NCBI GenBank assembly: GCA_964020085.1
Contig: OZ026600.1
Coordinates: 21,799,798-21,863,797, forward strand
Direction: 5' to 3'
Length of the DNA: 64,000 nucleotides
DNA from: Micromussa lordhowensis
Lineage: Eukaryota > Cnidaria > Anthozoa > Scleractinia > Lobophylliidae
Shown: one piece after another, positions 47,359 through 58,700 of the stretch
How positions within the stretch are numbered: position 1 is the first letter of the stretch
How the letters are laid out: every line of letters begins with the position of its first letter
Made by a program: the position numbers and the translations under genes
The notes under the pieces: generated by a model
Databases searched by the model: none
What the model saw: the letters and a program-made list of their open reading frames with translations, nothing else
Told to the model about the DNA's origin: nothing

Positions 47359-47794
47359 ATTCCCTCTGGTATTCTATATAATTCTTTTGTATCATTGTTT
47401 CAAGAGGTGCGAGAACACTTGATCTTTGCATGTGAATGTTGAGCATAATAAATTTTGTCTCCTATAATATGCTAACTTCATGTCAAGTATGTAGCGTTGT
47501 AGCATTGTAGGAAAGAAATTAAAAAGGTAAACAACAAGAATTAAATTGAAACGATGAATAACAAATACTAACAGAAAAATATTCCAACTAACTAAAATTA
47601 AGGTCCATTTTGACCTGATCATGCTAATTCTCTGTCAAAGAAAAAAAAGAACAGAGAGCAGTTTACTGACACAATGACCTTCTTACCCTTTTCCCTCCCC
47701 TCACAAAATTATTTTTCGCGTTGCGTTCTCTAGAGCATCCCTAATTGCCTTGCCCGCTTCAAAGGTACTAAGCTCAAGTATCGTTAAGATAAAC

Positions 47795-48646
47795 TTACTC
47801 TAATAGTTCTTTGGGTACATTCTTGCTTGTGTAGCTCGCACTTCCAATTTTTAGAGTTCTTCCGATGACTTTCGCTTGTGTGCCGCTTGCTTGGGCTTTC
47901 AGCATCGCTTTGATTAGAACAGCTCTCTCATCTTGGATTTCACTCGGGTAATCTAGGGTTATGTACGCATCTGGGAAGTGATTAGATTCTTTTAGTAGAT
48001 TCCTCTTTCGAAAGACAACCTCCTTGTCTTCCCTGCACAAAAATCTGACAATAATCGGTCGAGGTCTGCCTTGAATGGATTTTCCCATCCTGTGTACCGC
48101 ATGACAACGCATTTGACTTGTTTCTATGTTCATTTCTTTGGTCATGATGTCGAAGATCAGCTCTCTACAGTTCTCGCTTGGGCGTTCAGGGATGTTTCTG
48201 AATATTAAGTTTTCTCTCCGCGAGTACTCTTCCATATGTAAAACCTTTTCTTTTTGCTTCTTTAATTCTGCTCGTAGCGTAGCAATTTCTTTTACCTGAG
48301 AGGCCAGTGACATCGACAGCGACTTGTTGCTCGCCTCAAGAGATTCAATTTTGGACGAAGACATTTGTGCGGCCATTTCTAATTCGGACACAGTGTTTCT
48401 TAACACTTGGACTTCGGCCTTTAAATCCTGCTTGAAAATTTCCATTTCCTCTCTAAGCGTCTTGAAGTTGTTGTCCATTTTTTCGCCAAGGGAACTAAGA
48501 GTATCCATGATAGCATTGAGAGTTACCGGCGAAAGAGTGTTGTCTGATGAATCCATGTTCTTGCTATTTACACGTGGAAGCTTCGCGTTGCCGGTTTGTG
48601 AAGCTTTAGGGCTGCTGGATCTCTTTTTTCTCTTCTTATTTCCCAT
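47795..48646 (-). CDS. LINE ORF1: coiled-coil RNA-binding protein, 283 residues
   Basis: The N-terminus is Lys/Arg/Ser-rich (MGNKKRKKRSSS), followed by a long heptad-containing coiled coil (about 45-140) and then a domain beginning YSRRENLIFRNIPE. That domain is the L1-type ORF1 RNA-recognition fold (Transposase_22 family). Such proteins trimerise through the coiled coil and coat the element RNA. It precedes ORF2 by 436 bases on the same strand. Length and layout are normal for an L1/Tx1-type ORF1. Confidence 0.85.
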   Translation of the reverse strand: MGNKKRKKRSSSPKASQTGNAKLPRVNSKNMDSSDNTLSPVTLNAIMDTLSSLGEKMDNNFKTLREEMEIFKQDLKAEVQVLRNTVSELEMAAQMSSSKIESLEASNKSLSMSLASQVKEIATLRAELKKQKEKVLHMEEYSRRENLIFRNIPERPSENCRELIFDIMTKEMNIETSQMRCHAVHRMGKSIQGRPRPIIVRFLCREDKEVVFRKRNLLKESNHFPDAYITLDYPSEIQDERAVLIKAMLKAQASGTQAKVIGRTLKIGSASYTSKNVPKELLE

Positions 48647-48784
48647 GTACCATGTTAACTGTCTGCTCTAATCGAGAAACAAGTAGCTCTACGAACAGAA
48701 ACTGTTTCGCTAGAAGGGAAATACGGGCTAAGGACGGAGCTCTAAAAAGTGCGTCCGTCCGCCATGCCGGTCTCCATTTCATTT

Positions 48785-48798
48785 ACAGGGACATAGTT
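48785..48798. repeat. target-site duplication, 5' side of the LINE
   Basis: ACAGGGACATAGTT, identical to 43,284-43,297. It marks the 5' end of the element, so the copy is not 5'-truncated relative to its ORFs. Confidence 0.9.
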
Positions 48799-48892
48799 GG
48801 TAAAGGGGACTGGGTACGAAACCGGCAAACATCGAAGGGCCAAACAATTTTCTCCAAGGTTAAAATGACTCTTTTTAATTATATGGCTAGCA

Positions 48893-49308
48893 AGGCGGGG
48901 TACACGTGAAGGCTGTTTTGAGGTCGCTTAACACGGCCTTTCTGCCTATATCTCGGTCACGTTTCAAGCGACACTAAATCTGTCTGCTTATCTCATTAAC
49001 CACTGTTTGGCGGTTTTGTGTAAATTTTTGGGTGATTTTTGGGCATATTGGGAAATATATATTTTTTCTCAAAGGATAGGTTAAATTGAGGAAAATATGA
49101 AATGTTGAAGATTTGATGGATTTGGAAAATTGAAATTTGAAGTGAAGAATTAGTAGACGGATACCAAACAGTCTCCTAGCAACCAGGGGCTCCCTTTTGC
49201 GGGGGTCAACTGTCTGGTAGTGTTTCCAACCCTTCTTAATTCTAACAATTTCCTTTTTTATATCACTTCAAATTTCACGCCTATTCATGTTTACCACCGG
49301 CTTAAGTT
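48893..49308. mobile_element. second copy of TIR element A
   Basis: It starts AAGGCGGGGTACACGTGAAG and ends TTCATGTTTACCACCGGCTT, and follows element A of 7.3-7.7 kb almost base for base through its interior (for example TTGGCGGTTTTGTGTAAA). It lies about 400 bases upstream of the first SPATA7 exon. Confidence 0.65.
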
Positions 49309-49722
49309 CTGTAAATTGACGTATGGGGTCTTCTTAGAAAAGCCCAGTAAAGCTTGCTAAGATTTCTTGCCTGTTTAATTTTTTTTTGTTTTAAAGCAGA
49401 TATACATCAATTTTTGAAAATGAAACATAATGAGCAAATTCAGCAAAACAAAATTAAAAAAAAAAAAAAAACGAAAATTACAACAAAAGACATAGCCCAA
49501 GAGAAAATTTCTTCCATTTCTTCTGGCTGATTTTAGTATGCAGTGCGGACCTATTTTCACTTCTGTTGCCCTGGAAATAAAACACCGCGTTCGCGAGCCC
49601 GCGATCCAAACGCCTCGAGATGTTTCCTTTCGCAAAGAAAATTTATAATCAATTTGCCCGTTCCGATAGCGTTGTTCAGGCGTAATAATGCCACAGGACA
49701 GTTTGTGGCGTGTTTAGCAGAG

Positions 49723-52700
49723 ATGAGCTTGGGAAGTAATTCACAGACACGTTTACAACGTGGTCATTTCACCTTGAAGAGTAGCGGTGAGTGGACGATC
49801 GAATGGGGAAACATTTAACCGCGACTTTTATTAGCCTCAGTAAAAACTCAGTTTAAGTGTCGGTCTCCGGTCACCTCGCTCCATGGTTAGATCACTCCAA
49901 GCTGGATATAGATTGTTCCTCGTTCTTTCATCCACTGCCAAGCCAAACTCGGTTACCTGTGTGGAGCGATCTAACTTTTGGTTGGACTTCGAGTTGACTG
50001 ACTTGGAGCGATCTAACCATGGTGCTACATAAGCTTACATGTCTTCTTAGGTAAGGTTATGTGAAGTTGCTGTTTTTGTTATGTTTAGACCAACCTAGTT
50101 ATAACAATTAAAGCCACGTTATGTTTCAGTAGTATATGTAGCTCAAACGTTTTTGTAGATGGATGCCAGATTACGTAAGCCTTTAATAGCGGAGCTCCGG
50201 CCCTTGGCCGCCAAGCGGAGCACCATACTCATTTAGGAAAGAAAAGGAAACCCGTGAATTGAATTTTTCATGGTTATCATGGCTAGCGGTATTGCTCGTG
50301 GGCGTGTATGCATGATGACGGTGAGGGAGTCGTGCAAAATGGCAGCCATACTCTAGCTAATAGGCTGACAGACAAGCAGCCTTGGTTTATTGCATCCTTC
50401 TGTGATATTGGACATCCATGTTATGGGATGGTCAACTGACACCTTTTAAAACAAGGTATCCGCTGACCAGTATCATGTGACCATAAAATCGCGGGCCCAA
50501 GTTTAGAGCTCATCGAGATCACATATTTTTTGAAGTTGACCGCTGACCAAATGTTGGATCGCAGGCTCATGCCAGGTTAACTCCTTTAAACAGGGCTTGG
50601 TTGTTCGGATGCCAGTTAACAGGATTCAAATCCTGTTCAAAACCTGAAAATGTTTTCAGGTCATTTTTCCAGAAGTGTTATGACTGCATTTGCATCTACC
50701 ATCATGTCTCCAGGATTAAAAGTTAACCAACATATAATTTTTTCTTGTATACAAGACTGGTGTTTTTCACTGGTCTTGTTTTGTGTACATCTTTTTTGAG
50801 GTTATTCAAACTCAACACAGAAGGCCAAAGAATATACAGAAAACCTCACCCCAAAGTTACAAAGCTCCAATCAAAATTCTCGCTTATCATGGGTTAGCTC
50901 AATGGGGTTTTGAACAACCCAGCCCCTCCGCTTTTAGGCTTGGCTAAATCTATATTTTATTACAGATTATGAACTCTATTAAAATCCATAATCTTTCACA
51001 AAAAGCTGAGGTTAACGCTTTTTCTGAAAGATTGATTTGTTTACATATACCGGTAGTTTACTTATTTAAAAGCTTTTTGCTTTTGCAGTACTTGCACCTA
51101 CAGCTATGTCGTACATGGGACAGGATTTCATAGCAAACCACATGAAGTCTCACTATAGACGTATCGCCTCTGCAAAAGGTGTTCTTTTACTTTTGTGATA
51201 AAAAATTCTAATTTATACTAGAAGGTTAGAGTCATCAGAACCCCAAACAGTCAGGTCCCACAGTCTAAAAATCCCCACTCCTTCAGAATTTCCATTGATC
51301 TTCCTTGTAGACTGCTGGCAGTCTATTTTTCTCCCAAAATTCAGAAGGGGTTAAAAGGCGAGACGCTTTAGCCTAAATTGCTACTTGGCCACACTGCCCG
51401 TGTCTCGCCTTCTTCTCTACTTGGCCGCAGCCATACTGCCCTTTTGCATTTGTGATGGCTAAGTGCACCTTAGAGAAAATACCCCGGTTGTGAGCAGACT
51501 ATCTTTCTTGGGGTGTTGAGGTATTTTTCCTTGAAACACGCAATCTCAATTACAACAAAAAGAGTCCCTGTTAGGGTAAAGTCCACCAGGCAACACAGCT
51601 ACATGTAGTAATGACAATGAATGATGAGAATACTCCTGTGAAATTATGACGCAGACAAAGAGGAAGTTAGCAAAACAGACAACAATGCTGACAGTATTTT
51701 AATGATAGAGGGACTTGTAGGCAAAGTGAAACATAGTCTAATTGCAGATATACTGTTTCCCCTCTTTGCTTCCATCTTGTCCTTTGTTAGACTCTTCAAT
51801 TTGGTAGATGATTATCCAGGTGTGACCACGTTAGGTTCATGTTGTTATGAGAACAACAGACAAATTGCAAATTCACACAAACAAATTTATTGAGCAAAGA
51901 AAAAGGGTGAAAGCAACAAGGCACTGAAGAGAAGCTTGCTTGGCCAAACTAGAGTATTCTATTAGGCTTCAGAGCTGTGTAGTCTGCAAAGGCTTGAATG
52001 CAACTGAACTAATTCTAGCTTGAAACTGCTAATATACCTACATGTTTAGAGACCGGGTTACATCCTGTTACTAAAGGCATAGGCATGCACTAATCAACCA
52101 CAATATTCCAAGCCTAGATTCCTACATGTCATAGGACAGCTATTGAACAAAGTAAGCTTTATTCATTTACAAGTTCCTGTTTACTAGAAAGGAAATAAGC
52201 TGCCTACACTTTAGCAATTATGCTCTGAAACAGGCTAAAATGACATATAACTGTGGTTTGTGTGTGACACAAAGCTAGATTACTACACAACTTCCTTTGT
52301 TTCTATTTAGAAAAATAAAAATGTCTACTAATAAATTGTGAACCTGGTCACACAGGGATAGAATATATATATGTTATTTGCCAGCTGGGTGGTCCGTATG
52401 GTGAAAAACTGAGCCTGAGGTCACAGTTTTTCAATATATGGACCGACCTTAAGCCGTAAATAACATATTTAGTTTTTCATGCAGTAAATTGGCTTACATT
52501 AGTGGGTTTGTTTATGCAACTTTGTCATTGAATTGGCTTATGGCCGCCTGTCTACTGAACCATTTGTAAAAATCTAACCATTGAGTAACTCAGATACTAG
52601 ACAAAGAAAGATGTACTAAAAAACAGATTTATTTCAAACTACTTTATGTTAGTTGCATTTAGTTCACCAGTTATTTAAGTTGTCCAAAATTGTTTTTCCG

Positions 52701-55700
52701 TGTAAAGTTTGAATTGTACACTACCAAAACAATTTCTGTCAGTCGTTGCAAATCACTCAAAATCAGACTTTCCTACTGTAAATTGAGTACCAGAAAGTGA
52801 GGAACTTTGTTAAAGTGTATTCCACAGTCTAAATTCTTTTAACTAGAGAGGTAAACTCGACTGAAATTGACTCACTTTTACTTAAAATTTTACGGAAATA
52901 GAAACACGGGATTACACACTATTACAATGCCATGCTACAAACTGCCAAACAAACTCTCAACATCAAAACACTCAATTGAATTTACTAATAGTGACTTTCT
53001 TTGCCATTTGAAAGTGAATAGAGATAAACTTGTGTTGATGGAAGTAAGTAAAAAAGGCAAAAGATTGACGATTACCGCTAACTTTTAGGAGCAAAATTTA
53101 GGAGCGGTCCATAACTCGGGGTGAATGGGAAAAATCTGAACGCACTGGAGCGTGTGCGATTAGCCAATCAGATTTAGGATTCCGGACTGTTGAGCAGCTG
53201 GACAAAAAATAATTTGCCGATATTATCAGCTGAGTGGCTTGGATGAAATTCCCACAGTGACATGCAAATCTTCTGAAATTGTATTGCATTTTTGGAAAAG
53301 TTTGAAACGTATTGGAATAAAGACCCCCTTCCCAATAGGGCCTGCATAAAGTACAGTTATAACAGTTGCCAATAAAATATAATATAATTATCATATTTAT
53401 ACACTTTCCATGATATCTGAAATTAGGTACCTGTACTGAATAAATGTTTTTTTTTATTCTGTACATTTTTTGTGAAGAAGTCGTTAAGTCATAAAATGTG
53501 TATCTTAATTAGTATGTTAGGTTCAGAAATTAATAAATATGGTTTCCCTTGTTGCTTTGCATCATTGTGCAGCTGCTGTTGATACATCTCCTCCCAAATC
53601 CATGAAAACACATATAAAAGGTATGTTACAATGATAATTGGAAATATAACCCAGATTAGGGAGGTAATGTTAAGCTCTGTTTAAATGGAAAATGTTTGTC
53701 AACCTAACACAATCAAACATTGTTTGGTGACCAAACATTTTCCCAGGTGGACACCTTGTTTGATTGTGATAAAATTCGAAATATGTCATATTTAAACATC
53801 TGATCAAACATTGTAAAACATTTTGTTCGTTTGGACGGTGATCAAACATGTTTGATACTGTTTGTCCACTCAGTACAACATCATGTTTGATCACCAAACA
53901 TTGTTATGTTTGATCATGTCTGGTCACCAAACATTTCCTATTTGGACAGAACTTTAAGTTTATAATATAGGTGACCAAAATTTTATGATAGCTGTCTGCC
54001 TGTTGTGGCATTGGTCATTTTCAAATGTCTATTTGCCCCTTTGTCACTGGAGTTGGTGATCATCATATGAATCCAATTTCCTGGCAACATGATAGCAGCC
54101 GTAAAATAATCAGCTGAGATTGGCTGTATCCATATGGTTTGTTAAAAATATAAAAAGTTATTCAAATTTAAATTGTCCCTAAGAATTTCATTCCTGGAGA
54201 AATAAACCTTGTAACTAATCAAAGATTGTTACACTTGAATTATGGAAATTGCCAGTCAATGAAGATTTTAGAACATATTTACCAATAAACATTAAAAGCA
54301 ACAATTTTATATTTCGTACAGTTCGTGATCAAAAGAAACGAGCTGCTTTGGAAAGTAGAGCTGGAACTCCTTCATTGAGGACAAGGGTGAGGTGTTTGAT
54401 TATTGACACAAAAAATGTCCTAATTTTTATTACAAATAGTTGACAAACTTGAATGACTGCAAGGAGGAAATTCCACATGAAAAGGACAGGGATACTCGTA
54501 AATCACAGATTTTGGTCTCATGTAGGATGTTCACTGGGCTAATCATCACTATTTCTAGTCATCAAGGAATCTTTTAGGGTTGCACTTGAAGAAATAATAA
54601 AAAAGTGCTATTATTTCTGTATCAAAGTGGTATCTTTTAGGGCTTGGATTTTAGAAAAGGGGGTTTGAGATATAGACCACCAAAGGCAGTCCCCTGTAGG
54701 GGGTTCCAGGGGCATACACATACTCCCCTGGACAATTTTTAAAATTGAGGACCTCGGAAATGGGATTTCCAGCATTGACTGAGACCACATCAGCATTTTA
54801 TAAAGTCTCATTATTTTTTAATTTAGGGGGTTCAACTGAACCCAACAAAGCCCCTAGATCCTAGAGGGAAGTAAAGAAAACGAAGACCCTCAAAAGAAAA
54901 AAATGAAGACCCCAAAACACAAAAGCGAAGACCTCTTATCAAGAAAATGAAGACCTTCCTGTTTTGGAGTCTTCATTTCCTTGATCAGGGGTCTTCGTTT
55001 TTATGTTTTGTGGTCTTTGTTTTCGTGTTTTGTGGTCTCTGTTTTTGTGTTTTGGGGTCATTGATGTTAGGTCTTTGTTTTCTGGGTCTTAACTACCGCC
55101 CAAGAAGTGGTCAAATAGAAATTTAACCATGCATCCCTGACTTTTTCCCATGGGAGTTCCCCCGGACTTTAATCACTTTAATCACATGATTGTTTGCTCA
55201 ACAATTTTATTAATATTATAACAAAAGCTAAGGACTGCACTGCAAAAATATTCCAGTCCTAAAGGAGATGATAATACCTATGTTTATTAAAGTAGTGACA
55301 GATTTTCTAAAATATTTTAGCTAGAGGATAAAATTATTTGTCGACTTTCTTTACCAAAGCAAAAGGGACGGAATGAACCAGATACACATTTTGTAAGATA
55401 ACATCAAAACTACAGGGCCTAAATTCTTACAAATGTACTCATCTGGCAAACAGGTTTCTTCATTCACTTAAAATATGACTACCTTCATTTAGCCACATTT
55501 TCATGATCGTATGATATCACTACTGATATTTTCAGATTGCTGTTGCAAACATTTTAATTTCCTTTGCAAGGCTTGCAATGTCTTGAGCATAGAGAAAGGA
55601 TAGTGTAGTCTCATCATCTAAAAAAAAACATTAGTCTAACCTTCTCATCAGTCTTTGTCAAGACTTTCTCGTAGAATTGTATAAATATGGACTTTTTTAT

Positions 55701-58700
55701 AGTTGATTTTGATTTAGCCTGCAGAACAGGCAGATTAGCGCGTTCTAGCACGATGCTGATGCGCCCGCGCGTGAGTATTTTGGGCTTGTGAAATAGATTT
55801 TGATACTGAGTATTACTGACATGTTTTTTCTCTTGTAGAGCCCATCTGTGGAATTCTTGTCTTCAACACATAATGAAACTTCCTTTTTAAATTCAACAAG
55901 AAACTTGCAGTCTTCAGGTCAGAGGCAAGCCACAGGCACACCAATCCAGAGGAGTTTGTCCACACAGTCTCTTGACAGGTATTACCCACCTGTAGTTCCT
56001 TCTCCTTCACCTAGAGATTTGCCAATACAAGATCGATCTACACTAACATCTGCTAGAATACTAACCCGACCACCTATTTCACCCATTACAAAAGAGCCAA
56101 GGCAGAGAACCACAAGAAGAGATCATTATTTATCCAGACATGGAAGTAATCGGGGAACTTTGCATACTCTTGACAAATTGGAACCAAGTAGTTTGGACAG
56201 GTTAAATGGTAATGTCAGTACATTATTGACTAGTTATGACAAACCAAGTGATATGAAAAACCCAGTGACAGCTGCAGGAAACAGTAGTGATGACAAAAGA
56301 TTGACAAGAACTGCTGTTAAAAGTGGGGTGCCACAAGACTTTGAAAATTCAAGTATGTCAGTTAGACATGATAGTGTTCCGCCTCTTGATCTAACGGATG
56401 TTCAGTACAGTCACAGAGGACCACCATCAATAAGAACAAGTGATTCAACTGACTTCAAAGCTACCATCTGGTACGTACGTGTTCACTACTTTAAGGCACA
56501 TGTATCTTTTGTTTGTTTCAGAGAAAACAAATTATGATAATGTTTAATAAATATGGCTTTTATTACAGGAGTCTCAATCTAGTTAGGATTGAACCCTGGG
56601 ATGTGCAAAATTGCTATTTTGAGAGACCCCTCCCCTAAGAAGGACTTCATGTCCTTTTTTTACAAAAACCCTTCCCCACCCAAGTAATTAATTTCTGTAA
56701 AATACTGTAGATTGATACAGATTGGGTCACTGCATGTGCTCACTTGAAATCTTATTCATGAGAGAATTGCATTTCAGCTGACTGACTGTCTTACTTTCTT
56801 AGGCCTTGTTACACCATAGTCATCAAGCCCCAATTAACCCCAATTAATTAAGTAATTAATTAATTTAATTAGAGTGGTATTCAATTGAGTGTTGTAAAAC
56901 CAAAACCAAAGTAATAACCCTGACCAATCACAAAGGACACAGACAATCCACTAGTGAACCAATCAAAACTAAAAGTAATTACACGTAGCTGACGCAAAGT
57001 GTGGGAAAACGTGTACGAGCGAGTTATGATTGGTTTTGGTTTCACTTTTGATTTGATGAAATAGTGGCGCAAGTTTTTTAAGTCAATCGTGCAGTGTAGT
57101 TGACACAAAACCAGATCCTTTCTGGCACTTAAATAAAAACCATTCTAACCCATTGACACCTGGAGCGTTTTGGTGAAAAAAGCATTTTTTGGATATTTTC
57201 AACCTCGATATGAGCAAAATTAGCTCCAATCTACTCAAAAAGGCATTTTCAACATGACAGCATGCCATTCTTTCCACTTGTATCGCTTTTTAGGACATTT
57301 TTGTTTGGGCATCAGAAATCAAAATTTTGAGGCTTTTCAGTTTTTAACTTTTCTTTTTGTCTTTCATTTTCTCCTTTTCGTATCCTTCTGCTGCAGTTGT
57401 TGACCTTCCTTCCAGTTCAATGATCTCCGAAAAGCATCACCGAGACGGAAAATTCTTACCACGGAGTAGCCAAAAGTAGTTGAGGGAAATTTTATCCCTG
57501 AGTTTTCACTCCAATTGCTGAGCATTTTTGTGCATATTTCAGATTCAATAGACTTATTTCGATATATTAAAATTCAGCTTGGCAGCAAGGCCTAGAGGAC
57601 ACAAACAAAGGAAACTGAATGACCATGTTTATTCATTTTTTTGTTTGTGTCCTCTATAGGCCTCACTATCTAGCTGAATTTTATCACATTGAAAGTGGCC
57701 TATTGACCCAATCACTCTGATCTGGGTATCACTGGAAAGATCTTTTCCTCCTTCAGACCTTGAGTATTTAAGTGTTGCAAATTTTGGTCAAAGGTGAGTC
57801 ATCAGAAGTAGAACAAAGGCCAACGCTCGTTACAGGCAGCACAGGCGTCAATGGGTTAATTAATTATTTGATTAATTTGGTAGTCAATAATTTAATTAAT
57901 TTTGTTTTCCTTTTGTGATCTGTTTTTCTTTCTTAGGGAAGAGGAACAAAAGTACCTTAAATTTATTTCAGATGTTACCACAGACATTCTTGCGAGAGGA
58001 ATTTTTAGCAATAGGTATGTTGTAGATACAGACGGATTTTTGCCTGCTGTTTAATCCTGCCAAAAAGTACTTGCAAGCTTTTCAAATTGCTGAGGTTTAC
58101 TTTGCATGTGTTACATGTAAACTATATAAGAGTTACTGGTAATTTATACATGCCCGGGGGGGGGGGGGGTGGGTACTTAACAAAGTTTAATACGGGAAGG
58201 CTCCGCCCCGAGGTCCAACCCCTTACCCTTTTATATACCATTTTGGCAGAAAAGGTACCCCTTTTATATACCTTTTATTGAGAAAAGTTACCCCTTTCAC
58301 ATACCTACTTTAGAACACTGCACCCCATTTCTAAGCCCTTCTTGTTGTCATTTTCATGTAGTGCTTAATAAATAAACTGATACAGCCATAAGTGCGTCTA
58401 TTCAAAATACTTTAATTAAAGGCCCTTGTAAATACCTAAAATGACCGATTTACCTACCCTTTTATATACCTCAACTTGTGAAATCCCTACCCTTTTATAT
58501 ACCTGAAGCCTGAGAAAGGTACCCCTTTCAGGCGGAGCCTCCCCGTGTAGGCCATTATAGAGAGTACCCCCCCCCTCCCCGGGATACATGCAAACAAGAA
58601 AGAAAATAAAGTTACATGTGGCTAAATGTAATTTAGGCTAAGTTAAAATCAAGCCATGCTGGTCAGCGGTAGTCAGAGAATCATGCGCATTGAGGTGACG

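Larger units (their letters stand above)
43298..48784 (-). mobile_element. full-length L1/Tx1-type LINE with 14-bp target-site duplication
   Basis: ACAGGGACATAGTT occurs at 43,284-43,297 and again at 48,785-48,798, exactly bracketing the element. On the minus strand it has a short 5' UTR (about 138 bases), ORF1 (48,646-47,795), a 436-bp gap, ORF2 (47,358-43,540) and a 3' tail of AAAAAT-type repeats at 43,298-43,345. Both ORFs are uninterrupted and the duplication is perfect. Intact ORFs, tail and duplication point to a recent insertion that may still be able to move. Confidence 0.9.
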
